A stretch of DNA of 17,276 bases from Thiobacillus sp. GTDB taxonomy: Bacteria; Pseudomonadota; Gammaproteobacteria; Burkholderiales; Thiobacillaceae. The position numbers were made by a program, and so were the translations under genes. Location: NCBI GenBank assembly GCA_020216925.1, contig JAIWOL010000039.1, positions 1 to 17,276 on the forward strand, read 5' to 3'. Shown here one piece after another: positions 7,148 to 14,094 of this stretch (position 1 is its first letter; every line of letters starts with the position of its first letter). Under the pieces are notes generated by a model. That model was not told the origin of the DNA and ran no database searches. It worked only from the letters and a program-made list of their open reading frames with translations.

Positions 7148-8227
7148 ATGAATCCAGCACAACAGACCGCCGCGCTGGGCCAGAGTCTCTGGCTCGACAA
7201 CCTGTCCCGCAGCCTGCTACGCGATGGCGTACTCGAATCGCACATTGCCCGGCATGCCATTACCGGGGTGACCTCCAATCCCGCCATCTTCCAGAACGCG
7301 CTCGCGACGAGTCCCTATTACGCGCAAGACCTGGAGCGGCTGCGGACGAGCGAACCCGATCCCGAACGCCGTTACGAAGCGCTGGCGATTCCCGACATCC
7401 AGGCTGCGTGCGATCTGCTCGATGCAGTCTACGAACGCAGCGGCGGACAGGATGGTTTCGTGAGCCTGGAAGTGGCCCCGCGCTGGGCCTACGACACCAG
7501 CCGCACGGTGGAAGAAGCCCAGCGGCTGTCGGCAGCCGTGGGCCGGCGCAACCTCCTGGTAAAAGTGCCGGGCACGCCAGAAGGCGTCGCAGCCTTCGAG
7601 GCCCTGACAGCGCTGGGCATCAACGTCAACATCACGCTGCTGTTTTCATTGATGCAGACGCAGGCTGTTTTCGATGCCTACATCCGAGGCCTGACGGCGC
7701 GAGCCCAGGCCGGCGGCGACATCCGCAAGAGTCGCGCGGTGGCGAGCCTGTTCCTCTCACGCGTGGACACGCTGGTCGACAGGCAGCTGGAAGCCATCGG
7801 TACGCAGGAGGCGCTGTCGCTGCGCGGCAAGGCTGCACTGGCGATGGCGCGGTTAGCCTACCAGCGCTATCTCGCCACCTTCCACGGAGAGGGCTTTGCC
7901 GCATTGCGCGCCCGGGGAGCCACCCCGCAAACGCTGCTTTGGGCGAGCACCGGCGTGAAAAACCCCGCCTATCCCGATCTGCTTTATGTGGAACCGCTGA
8001 TTGGCCCGGAAACCATCAACACCCTACCCGACAAAACCCTGGCCGCGCTGCTCGAACACGGCCAGCCTGCCGCGCGCATCACCGAAGGTGTCGCAGAGTC
8101 ACAGGCACAGTTCGATGACCTGGCGCGCCTGGGCATCGACATGGAGCATGTCGGGCTCGCCTTGCAGAAAGACGGCATCGAGTCGTTTGAAGCCGCCTTC
8201 GACAAGCTGCTCGCCCAAACCGCCTGA
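7148..8227 (+). CDS. tal: Transaldolase (long, type 2 form)
   Basis: The 359-residue enzyme transfers a dihydroxyacetone unit between sugar phosphates in the non-oxidative pentose phosphate pathway. The length and the N-terminus (LGQSLWLDNLSRSLL, then GVTSNPAIF) fit the longer transaldolase type seen in cyanobacteria, actinobacteria and many betaproteobacteria, not the E. coli TalB size. The Schiff-base lysine is Lys139 in NLLVKVPGTPEG. The active-site strands NVNITLLFS and WASTGVKNP are also present. GAGG lies 8 bases before the ATG. It diverges from aroC across 137 bases. The next gene on the same strand is 251 bases away, so tal is probably transcribed alone. Confidence 0.96.
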   Translation: MNPAQQTAALGQSLWLDNLSRSLLRDGVLESHIARHAITGVTSNPAIFQNALATSPYYAQDLERLRTSEPDPERRYEALAIPDIQAACDLLDAVYERSGGQDGFVSLEVAPRWAYDTSRTVEEAQRLSAAVGRRNLLVKVPGTPEGVAAFEALTALGINVNITLLFSLMQTQAVFDAYIRGLTARAQAGGDIRKSRAVASLFLSRVDTLVDRQLEAIGTQEALSLRGKAALAMARLAYQRYLATFHGEGFAALRARGATPQTLLWASTGVKNPAYPDLLYVEPLIGPETINTLPDKTLAALLEHGQPAARITEGVAESQAQFDDLARLGIDMEHVGLALQKDGIESFEAAFDKLLAQTA

Positions 8228-8478
8228 CTTGACCCGGCCGCCATGCCGGTCTGCCTGCTTCGGGGGATCACGTCTGCGCGCCCGCCGGCGAACATCCGGC
8301 GTGCCTGTGCGGACGCCGAAAGCTACCCGGGCGGAGCCCCGTCCAGAGCGCGGGCGGACGTAAATTAGTTTTATGCAGGTCTCAAAATTCTTGAATGGAC
8401 AGACGGCCGGGAGAAGCAGACGATGGCTCCGCCCTGTCGTTCAAGGGCGTACCAGTCAACGCCTCAAGGAGACCCGCC
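8228..8478 (+). promoter_or_regulatory. Structured gene-free leader before the CBS-domain gene
   Basis: This 251-base stretch carries no convincing ORF. CCGGC (8234-8238) pairs with GCCGG (8245-8249) just after the tal stop, and could be a weak terminator without a T-run. A six-pair hairpin CGCCGG (8283-8288) / CCGGCG (8296-8301) has a seven-base loop. GGGCGGA occurs twice at about 8329 and 8352. An abrupt AT-rich island (about 8360-8396, TAAATTAGTTTTATGC) inside very GC-rich DNA is the likely promoter zone, though no textbook -35/-10 pair is evident. I compared it by eye with c-di-GMP and other riboswitch consensus features and found no match. Confidence 0.35.
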
Positions 8479-9066
8479 ATGACCTATACCCGCCTGCCCT
8501 CGCGCAACCTCGACAAAACCGCCGGCCTCCTACGCCCTGCCTGTGTGCTGCCCGACCGGGTCACACTGGACAACCCCGCACTCGACGTGATGACGGACTT
8601 CCGCCGCATGACCGCCTTCATCGCCACTCCCGGAGACAGCATCACCCAGGCCGAAGAACGCATGCACCGCCGCAAGGTGAAGCTGCTGTTCGTGATGGAC
8701 GGCGAAGACCGCGTTGCCGGTCTCATCACCAACACCGACATCTATGGCGAAAAGCCCCTGCAGATCGTGCAGAGCCGGGGCATCCGCCGTGACGAAATCG
8801 TCGTCGCAGACATCATGACGCCGGTTGACCGTCTGGAAGCCGTGGATTACGACGACCTCGCCCACGCCCGTGTGGGCCATGTGCTCGAAACCCTGAAAGC
8901 ACGCGGGCGTCAGCATGCCCTCGTCATCGAGCAGACCGGCAGCCGGCAGATGGTGCGCGGTCTGCTGTCGCTCACCCAGTTGTGCAAACAGCTCGGCGTG
9001 GTCGTCGAAACCACCGAAATCGCCCATACCTTCACTGAAATCGAACAACAACTCGCGCACGCCTGA
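8479..9066 (+). CDS. Two-CBS-domain protein, probable nucleotide sensor
   Basis: The 195-residue protein consists of an N-terminal lead of about 35 residues and a tandem CBS pair (Bateman module). CBS1 is at about 36-95 (VMTDFRR ... [10 protein letters not shown]) and CBS2 at about 110-172 ([12 protein letters not shown] ... [13 protein letters not shown]). A C-terminal helix (175-193) follows. CBS pairs usually bind adenosine-containing ligands such as AMP, ATP or SAM, or c-di-AMP, and regulate a partner domain or protein. None is fused here, so this would be a stand-alone sensor acting in the cytoplasm. The start at 8479 has a strong AAGGAG 7 bases upstream; an in-frame ATG at 8395 does not. 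A perfect terminator follows, so it is monocistronic. Confidence 0.92.
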   Translation: MTYTRLPSRNLDKTAGLLRPACVLPDRVTLDNPALDVMTDFRRMTAFIATPGDSITQAEERMHRRKVKLLFVMDGEDRVAGLITNTDIYGEKPLQIVQSRGIRRDEIVVADIMTPVDRLEAVDYDDLAHARVGHVLETLKARGRQHALVIEQTGSRQMVRGLLSLTQLCKQLGVVVETTEIAHTFTEIEQQLAHA

Positions 9067-9081
9067 AGCGCGCCTGCCTGC

Positions 9082-9116
9082 CGACAACGCCCGCCCCGTG
9101 CGGGCGTTGTCGTTTT
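9082..9116 (+). terminator. Intrinsic terminator after the CBS-domain gene
   Basis: A perfect 13-base-pair stem pairs CGACAACGCCCGC (9082-9094) with GCGGGCGTTGTCG (9100-9112) around the loop CCCGT, followed by TTTT. It begins 15 bases after the stop codon. Confidence 0.92.
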
Positions 9117-9165
9117 GCATCGCACGCTTGCCGCCGCGCCGCGCATCTCCCCGCTGCGCGCCGGG

Positions 9166-9194
9166 TTGACCGACGGCAAGGGCTCCGGCACAGT
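9166..9194 (+). promoter_or_regulatory. Candidate folE promoter
   Basis: TTGACC at 9166-9171 is a good -35 element. CACAGT follows after 17 bases at 9189-9194 as a poor -10. The spacing and the position 30 bases before the folE ATG are right, but the -10 match is weak. Confidence 0.35.
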
Positions 9195-9224
9195 CAGCGT
9201 TCTTTTTCGCAACAGGACCGCTGC

Positions 9225-9782
<558 letters not shown>

Positions 9783-9812
9783 AGTCCCCCTTTCAAAAAG
9801 GCGGGGGCGACT
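9783..9812. repeat. Imperfect palindromic repeat between folE and rluA
   Basis: AGTC at 9783-9786 mirrors GACT at 9809-9812, and the C-run at 9786-9790 mirrors the G-run at 9803-9807, around a TTTCAAAAAGGC core. It starts right after the folE stop codon and contains the rluA stop codon and last codons. It looks like a dispersed CCCCCTTT...AAAGGGGG palindrome of the kind scattered in many proteobacterial genomes. It may end both convergent transcripts, although neither side has a T-run after the stem. Confidence 0.45.
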
Positions 9813-10431
9813 CGAAAACGCAGGGAGCCCCCGTCGCCGGATGCGGAAACGCCAGGCGCGCGGCATGCAGAAGCAGGCGCTGCGATCGGCGACGAAAAGG
9901 GGCGGGGGCATACAGCGGATCGCCGAGTATCGGATGCCCCAGCGCGGCAAGATGTACCCGCAGCTGGTGCGAGCGCCCGGTTACGGGTTCCAGCTCTACC
10001 CGCGTCGTGTCCGCTCCGGCGCCGTCGGCCGCCACCCGCCAGCGGGTAACACTCGGCTTGCCGGATTCGAAATCGATTTTCTGCAAGGGCCGGCGGGGCC
10101 AGTCGCAGACCAGCGGCAGATCGATCGTGGCCCAGTCCGCCGGCGGCGCCAGCCGCCCCGCCACCACCGCCACGTATCGCTTGCCGACGCGCCGCTCGGC
10201 GAATGCACGGGACAGCACGCGGTGAATCTCGGCTCCACGCGCCATCACGATCAGGCCCGAGGTATCCCTGTCGAGCCGGTGCACGATCAGCGCATCCGCA
10301 TACTGCGCCTGCGCCCGCGCCGCCAGACAATCGGCCTTGTCCGGCCCGCGCCCCGGCACCGAGAGCAGCCCGGCAGGTTTGTCGAAAACCAGCAGGGCGG
10401 CGTCGGCGTAATGCAGAACGATATCGCTCAA
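9793..10431 (-). CDS. rluA: RluA-type pseudouridine synthase (23S rRNA / tRNA)
   Basis: The 212-residue protein isomerises uridine to pseudouridine. It closely follows E. coli RluA, which modifies 23S rRNA U746 and tRNA U32: KPAGLLSVPGR near the N-terminus, catalytic Asp in VHRLDRDTSG, PLVCDWPRRP, and the GRSHQLRVH ... LGHPILGDPLYA block. The length is also close to RluA (219) and shorter than RluC or RluD, with no S4 domain. The start is TTG at 10431, overlapping the pepA stop as TTGA, so translation is probably coupled to pepA. There is no in-frame ATG between the family N-terminus and that point. The C-terminal codons lie inside a palindromic repeat, yet the ending (ESPPPF) still resembles E. 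coli RluA (APADF). Confidence 0.94.
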   Translation of the reverse strand: MSDIVLHYADAALLVFDKPAGLLSVPGRGPDKADCLAARAQAQYADALIVHRLDRDTSGLIVMARGAEIHRVLSRAFAERRVGKRYVAVVAGRLAPPADWATIDLPLVCDWPRRPLQKIDFESGKPSVTRWRVAADGAGADTTRVELEPVTGRSHQLRVHLAALGHPILGDPLYAPAPFRRRSQRLLLHAARLAFPHPATGAPCVFESPPPF

Positions 10432-11885
10432 GGCGCGATCTGGTCGAGCAGCGCCACGCCCCACGCCACGCCAAAGCCATTGGTATCGCTCATCACCGCG
10501 CCCAGCCCGCCCTTGCAGATGTGCGCGGCGAGGTCGACGTGGATCCACGGCGTGTCGCCGACGAAGCGCGACAGGAAGCGGGTGGCGAGGATGTGGTCGG
10601 CCTCGCCATCCAGCGTGCACTGCTTGATGTCGGCCACCTCCGAATCGAGCGCGCTGTCGTAGTCTGCCGGCGCGGGGAAGACGACGACACGCTCGCCCGA
10701 CCGGCTGCCCGCGCGCGAGGCCTGGTGCGCGAGTTGCGAATCGCTGGCGAAGACGCCCGACATGCGGACACCGACCGCCACATGCATGGCGCCGGTAAGG
10801 GTAGCGAAGTCGACGATCCGGGCGGGTTTTTTGCCTGCCGCGAGCGTAAGCGCGTCGGCCAGCGCCATGCGCCCTTCGGCGTCGGTGTGGACGATCTCGA
10901 TGGTGGTGCCGTTCAATGCGGTGACAACCTCACTGGGCCGGTAGGCGTCGGGCCCGATATGGTTTTCCGCAATGACGAGCCAGGCATCGATCTGCACCGG
11001 CAGCTTCAGCCGGCTGACGGCGGCGAGGATGCCGAGCACCACGGCCGAGCCGTTCATGTCCTCGTTCATGCGCTGCATGTAGCGCGCAGGTTTGAGGTTG
11101 TGGCCGCCGGTATCAAAGCAGATGCCCTTGCCGACCAGAGCGAACGGACGGGTTTTTCTGCTGGCCGCGCCGCGATAAGACAGCCTGACGATGGCCGCGT
11201 CCTTGACCGGCGATCCCCGGGCGACGGCGCAGAAGGCGCCCGCGCCCATTTTCATCAGCCTGGCGTAGGGCAACTCTTCCACCGTCCAGCCATGGTCTTT
11301 CGCCAGACTCTTGATGCGCCTGCGGTAGGTTGCGGGCGTCAGTTCGTTTGGCGGCAGCGCAGTGAGACTGCGGCACAGCACATTGCCCTCGGCGACGGCC
11401 CGTGTCCGGGCAAAACCGTCTTTCGACAGATGGCCGTATACGGCAATGCGTTTCACCGCCGGGCAGGCCTTGGCCTTCTTCGTCGGCAGCGGCACGGCGT
11501 TCACCAGCGAAACATACAGCGCCGATTCGGCCACGCGCGCCTTGAATGCAGCCTCGCCGAACACAGCCAGCGCGATCGATTGCGGATGTTCGGCCAGCAG
11601 CAGCGTGAGCGCGCGCCGCACCTGCTCGTGCAGGTCGAACGTGTCGGCGTCCGGTTTCAGCATGGCGTACACGGCAAGCGTGCCGCCTGGCAGCTGCACC
11701 GCCACCGGCGAGTTCGCCAGGTCGCCGGCTTTCATGGCGCGACGTCCGAGCGCGGCCTTGAGTTCATCCGTTCCGGGCAGTTCCGGCAAGCGTCCGGATT
11801 GCGGCAGCAAAAGCAGGGCGTGGCCGGCGCCCAGCAGCGTCTTTCGGGAGATTTCCTGTTTGCTTTCAGCAAGTTCGGGCAGCAT
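10428..11885 (-). CDS. M17 family leucyl aminopeptidase
   Basis: The 485-residue metallopeptidase removes N-terminal residues from peptides in the cytoplasm. All active-site residues of the M17 family are visible: metal ligands Lys253, Asp258 (VGKGICFDTGG), Asp276 (NEDMNG), Asp335 and Glu337 (HTDAEGR), with catalytic Lys265 and Arg339. The motif GGHNLKP and the H before TDAEGR differ from the usual GGYSLKP and NTDAEGR, so this is a divergent branch and not a clear PepA orthologue. The N-terminal domain (1-170) is poorly conserved, as usual. The start at 11885 has AAGGA 6 bases upstream; the frame stays open further upstream but has no such signal. It overlaps rluA by 4 bases and diverges from pdhA. 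Confidence 0.93.
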   Translation of the reverse strand: MLPELAESKQEISRKTLLGAGHALLLLPQSGRLPELPGTDELKAALGRRAMKAGDLANSPVAVQLPGGTLAVYAMLKPDADTFDLHEQVRRALTLLLAEHPQSIALAVFGEAAFKARVAESALYVSLVNAVPLPTKKAKACPAVKRIAVYGHLSKDGFARTRAVAEGNVLCRSLTALPPNELTPATYRRRIKSLAKDHGWTVEELPYARLMKMGAGAFCAVARGSPVKDAAIVRLSYRGAASRKTRPFALVGKGICFDTGGHNLKPARYMQRMNEDMNGSAVVLGILAAVSRLKLPVQIDAWLVIAENHIGPDAYRPSEVVTALNGTTIEIVHTDAEGRMALADALTLAAGKKPARIVDFATLTGAMHVAVGVRMSGVFASDSQLAHQASRAGSRSGERVVVFPAPADYDSALDSEVADIKQCTLDGEADHILATRFLSRFVGDTPWIHVDLAAHICKGGLGAVMSDTNGFGVAWGVALLDQIAP

Positions 11886-11912
11886 GGTGATTCCTTGCAA
11901 AGGGCGTTTTTC

Positions 11913-11941
11913 TTGATGGTCGCGGGGGTTTCCCGGATAAT
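11913..11941 (+). promoter_or_regulatory. Probable promoter of the pyruvate dehydrogenase operon
   Basis: TTGATG at 11913-11918 and GATAAT at 11936-11941, spaced by exactly 17 bases, form a good sigma-70 promoter. It would start transcription near 11948, about 52 bases before the pdhA ATG. Confidence 0.55.
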
Positions 11942-11945
11942 CCGG
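11933..11945. promoter_or_regulatory. Operator-like palindrome over the pdh -10 box
   Basis: CCGGAT-A-ATCCGG is a perfect inverted repeat centred on 11939, covering the candidate -10 element. A repressor bound here would block the promoter. It does not resemble the E. coli PdhR site as I recall it (ATTGGTNNNACCAAT). It could also be chance in GC-rich DNA. Confidence 0.35.
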
Positions 11946-12000
11946 CGTTTGCCGATTCAAACGGCGCTGTTTTTCGCCCCCATCCGACAAGGGTAACTGA

Positions 12001-13002
12001 ATGAAACTTGAAGACAAGAAACGCGTGCTGCGCGAAATGGTGCTGCACCGCCGCTTCGAAGAGCGCTGCTACCAGGCTTATATCGAACGCAAGATTGGCG
12101 GTTTCCTGCACCTGTATCCGGGTCAGGAAGCCTGCTGCAACGGCGTGATGGAAGCGGCGCGCCCCGGCCACGACTACGTCATCACCGGCTACCGCGACCA
12201 CGTGCATGCGATCAAGTGCGGTGCCGATCCGAAACGGGTGATGGCCGAGCTGTACGGCAAGGAAACCGGTTCAAGCAAAGGCCGTGGCGGCTCCATGCAC
12301 ATCTTCGACGTCGACAAACGTTTCATGGGCGGCTATGCACTGGTCGGCGGGCCGTTTCCGCTCGCTGCCGGCATGGCCAAGGCGATTCAGATGAAGGGCG
12401 GCGACGAAATCGCGATCTGCTTCCTTGGCGACGCGGCCAACAACCAGGGCGTGTTTCACGAAACCATGAACATGGCCGCGCTATGGAAGTTGCCCGTGCT
12501 GTTCGTGTGCGAGAACAACCTCTATGGCATCGGCACCTCGATCGAGCGGTCCACCGCCGTCATCCACCAGCACAAACGCGTTGCCGCCTACAACATCCCC
12601 GCCGCCGAGTGCGACGGCCAGGACATCGACATCGTCTACCAGCACGCCCGCAAAGCCGTCGATCACGTGCGCGGCGGCAACGGGCCGTACTTCCTCGAAC
12701 TCATGACCTACCGCTACCGCGGCCACTCCATGTCGGATTCGCGCGGTTACCGCACGCGCGAGGAAGAAGAATTGTGGAAGCAGCGCGACCCCATCTTCAT
12801 TCTGCGCGACCGCCTCATCGCCGAAGGCGCGATGAGCATGGCCGACTTCGAAGCCATCGAAAAGGAAACCGATGCCTATATCGAAAACGAGGTCATCAAG
12901 TTCGCCGAGGACTCTCCCGAACCGCGTGTCGAGGATCTCGAAAAATACGTTCTCGCCGACCGTGAAACCCAGCTCCCGTGGCTCACGGGCAAAGCCGCTT
13001 AA
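12001..13002 (+). CDS. pdhA: Pyruvate dehydrogenase E1 component, alpha subunit
   Basis: The 333-residue subunit pairs with E1 beta in an alpha2beta2 thiamine-diphosphate enzyme that decarboxylates pyruvate and acetylates the lipoyl groups of E2. Features: GKGRGGSMHIF-type loop (SKGRGGSMH at 92-100), TPP/Mg motif GDAANNQGVFHE (143-154), CENNLYGIGTS (170-180) and the TPP loop YRYRGHSMSD (238-247). This loop matches the phosphorylation-loop region of mitochondrial E1 alpha. The similarity is stronger to PDH than to acetoin or branched-chain enzymes. A GDG-type motif is here GDA with NN, a mild variant. AAGGG lies 6 bases before the ATG. It opens a plus-strand operon; pdhB begins 19 bases after its stop. 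Confidence 0.95.
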   Translation: MKLEDKKRVLREMVLHRRFEERCYQAYIERKIGGFLHLYPGQEACCNGVMEAARPGHDYVITGYRDHVHAIKCGADPKRVMAELYGKETGSSKGRGGSMHIFDVDKRFMGGYALVGGPFPLAAGMAKAIQMKGGDEIAICFLGDAANNQGVFHETMNMAALWKLPVLFVCENNLYGIGTSIERSTAVIHQHKRVAAYNIPAAECDGQDIDIVYQHARKAVDHVRGGNGPYFLELMTYRYRGHSMSDSRGYRTREEEELWKQRDPIFILRDRLIAEGAMSMADFEAIEKETDAYIENEVIKFAEDSPEPRVEDLEKYVLADRETQLPWLTGKAA

Positions 13003-13021
13003 GCCTTAAGGACACAACAGC

Positions 13022-14005
13022 ATGGCAAACATCATGTACTGGGAAGCGATTCAGCGCGCCCACGACGAAGAAATGGCGCGCGATCCACTCGTCATCTGCA
13101 TGGGCGAAGACATCGGCGTGGCCGGCGGCACCTACAAAGCCACCAAGGGCCTGTACGAAAAATACGGTCCGCTGCGTGTCATCGACACGCCCATCTCCGA
13201 AGGCGGTTTCACCGGTCTCGGCATCGGCGCGTCCTTCCTTGGCGTGCGTCCCGTCATCGAGATCATGTCGGTGAATTTTGCCTGGCTGGCAATGGACCAG
13301 ATGTTCAACTCCGCCGCCAAGGTGCGCTACATGTCGGGCGGCCAGCTCACCGCGCCGTGCGTGTTCCGTTCTGCCGGCGGCGCCGCGCACCAGCTCGGCG
13401 CGCAGCACTCGGCGCGCATGGAAAAAGTGTTCATGGGCATCGCCGGCCTGCGCGTGGTCACACCGTCGAATCCCAAACAGGCTTACGGTCTGCTCAAATC
13501 GGCGATCCGCTGCGACGACCCGGTGTTCATCAACGAACACGAACTCATGTACAACATGAAGGGCGAAGTGCCGGACACCGAATATTTCCACCCGCTCGAA
13601 GGTTCGGAAGTCACCCGCAGCGGTACCGATGTCACGCTCTTCGGCTATAACATCTCGGTGCACTGGTGCCTGAAGGCCGCCGAGATTCTCGACAAGCAAT
13701 ACGGGATTTCGGCTGAAGTCATTGACCTCTACTCGCTCGCCCCGCTGGATCGCGAGGGCATCAAAAAATCGGTAAGCAAAACCCATCGTGCGGTGATCGC
13801 CGAAGAAGACGAAGCACCGGTCGGCGTCGGCTCCGAGGTGATCGCCATCATCAACGAGACATGCTTCTTCGAGCTGGACGCCGCTCCCGTGCGCGTGCAC
13901 TCGGCGCTGGTGCCGCAGCCATACAACCACACGCTGGAAAAAGCGACGATTCCTGACCACGAGGATGTGGTCAAAGCCGTACTCAAGCTGTTCGGAAAAG
14001 CGTAA
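13022..14005 (+). CDS. pdhB: Pyruvate dehydrogenase E1 component, beta subunit
   Basis: The 327-residue subunit completes the E1 heterotetramer. Recognisable elements are the N-terminal GEDIGVAGGTYKATKGL (28-44), the catalytic glutamate Glu60 in DTPISEGGFTGLGIGAS that activates thiamine diphosphate, the histidine region GAAHQLGAQHS (119-129) and the C-terminal transketolase domain with VIAEEDEAPVGVGSEV and LVPQPYNHTLE. Length is normal for E1 beta. AAGGA lies 10 bases before the ATG. The 89-base spacer to the E2-E3 gene contains an inverted repeat, which may change the level of the downstream gene relative to E1. Confidence 0.96.
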   Translation: MANIMYWEAIQRAHDEEMARDPLVICMGEDIGVAGGTYKATKGLYEKYGPLRVIDTPISEGGFTGLGIGASFLGVRPVIEIMSVNFAWLAMDQMFNSAAKVRYMSGGQLTAPCVFRSAGGAAHQLGAQHSARMEKVFMGIAGLRVVTPSNPKQAYGLLKSAIRCDDPVFINEHELMYNMKGEVPDTEYFHPLEGSEVTRSGTDVTLFGYNISVHWCLKAAEILDKQYGISAEVIDLYSLAPLDREGIKKSVSKTHRAVIAEEDEAPVGVGSEVIAIINETCFFELDAAPVRVHSALVPQPYNHTLEKATIPDHEDVVKAVLKLFGKA

Positions 14006-14011
14006 AAACTT

Positions 14012-14075
14012 TTTGTCCGCGAAGGACGCGCAGGATCGCAAGGTGGTCGGCTGCAAGGCTTTTTTCGCGGACAAA
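14012..14075 (+). repeat. Inverted repeat in the pdhB-pdhC spacer
   Basis: TTTGTCCGCGAA at 14012-14023 and TTCGCGGACAAA at 14064-14075 are perfect 12-base complements around a 40-base loop. It sits between the pdhB stop and the E2-E3 start. The left half, with GCGAAGGACGCGCAGGAT, resembles GCGAAGGACGC-type repeats often dispersed in bacterial genomes. It is probably an inserted repeat that leaves the operon intact, or an RNA stem that affects downstream expression. It is not a standard terminator, since a CAAAAAA tract, and no T-run, follows. Confidence 0.65.
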
Positions 14076-14094
14076 CAAAAAACTGGATCCAAGC

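Noticed and set aside
8301..8345. Possible cyclic-di-GMP riboswitch (GGACGCCGAAAGC looked reminiscent).
   Set aside because: The conserved GCAAACC segment and the expected paired regions are absent.
10203..11996. A plus-strand open frame of about 600 codons opposite the aminopeptidase gene.
   Set aside because: Its translation has no recognisable motif, while the minus strand encodes an intact M17 active site.
12001..14005. Acetoin dehydrogenase instead of pyruvate dehydrogenase.
   Set aside because: The E1 alpha sequence follows PDH closely (CENNLYGIGTS, YRYRGHSMSDS), and no acetoin-specific neighbours such as acoX or acoR are present.
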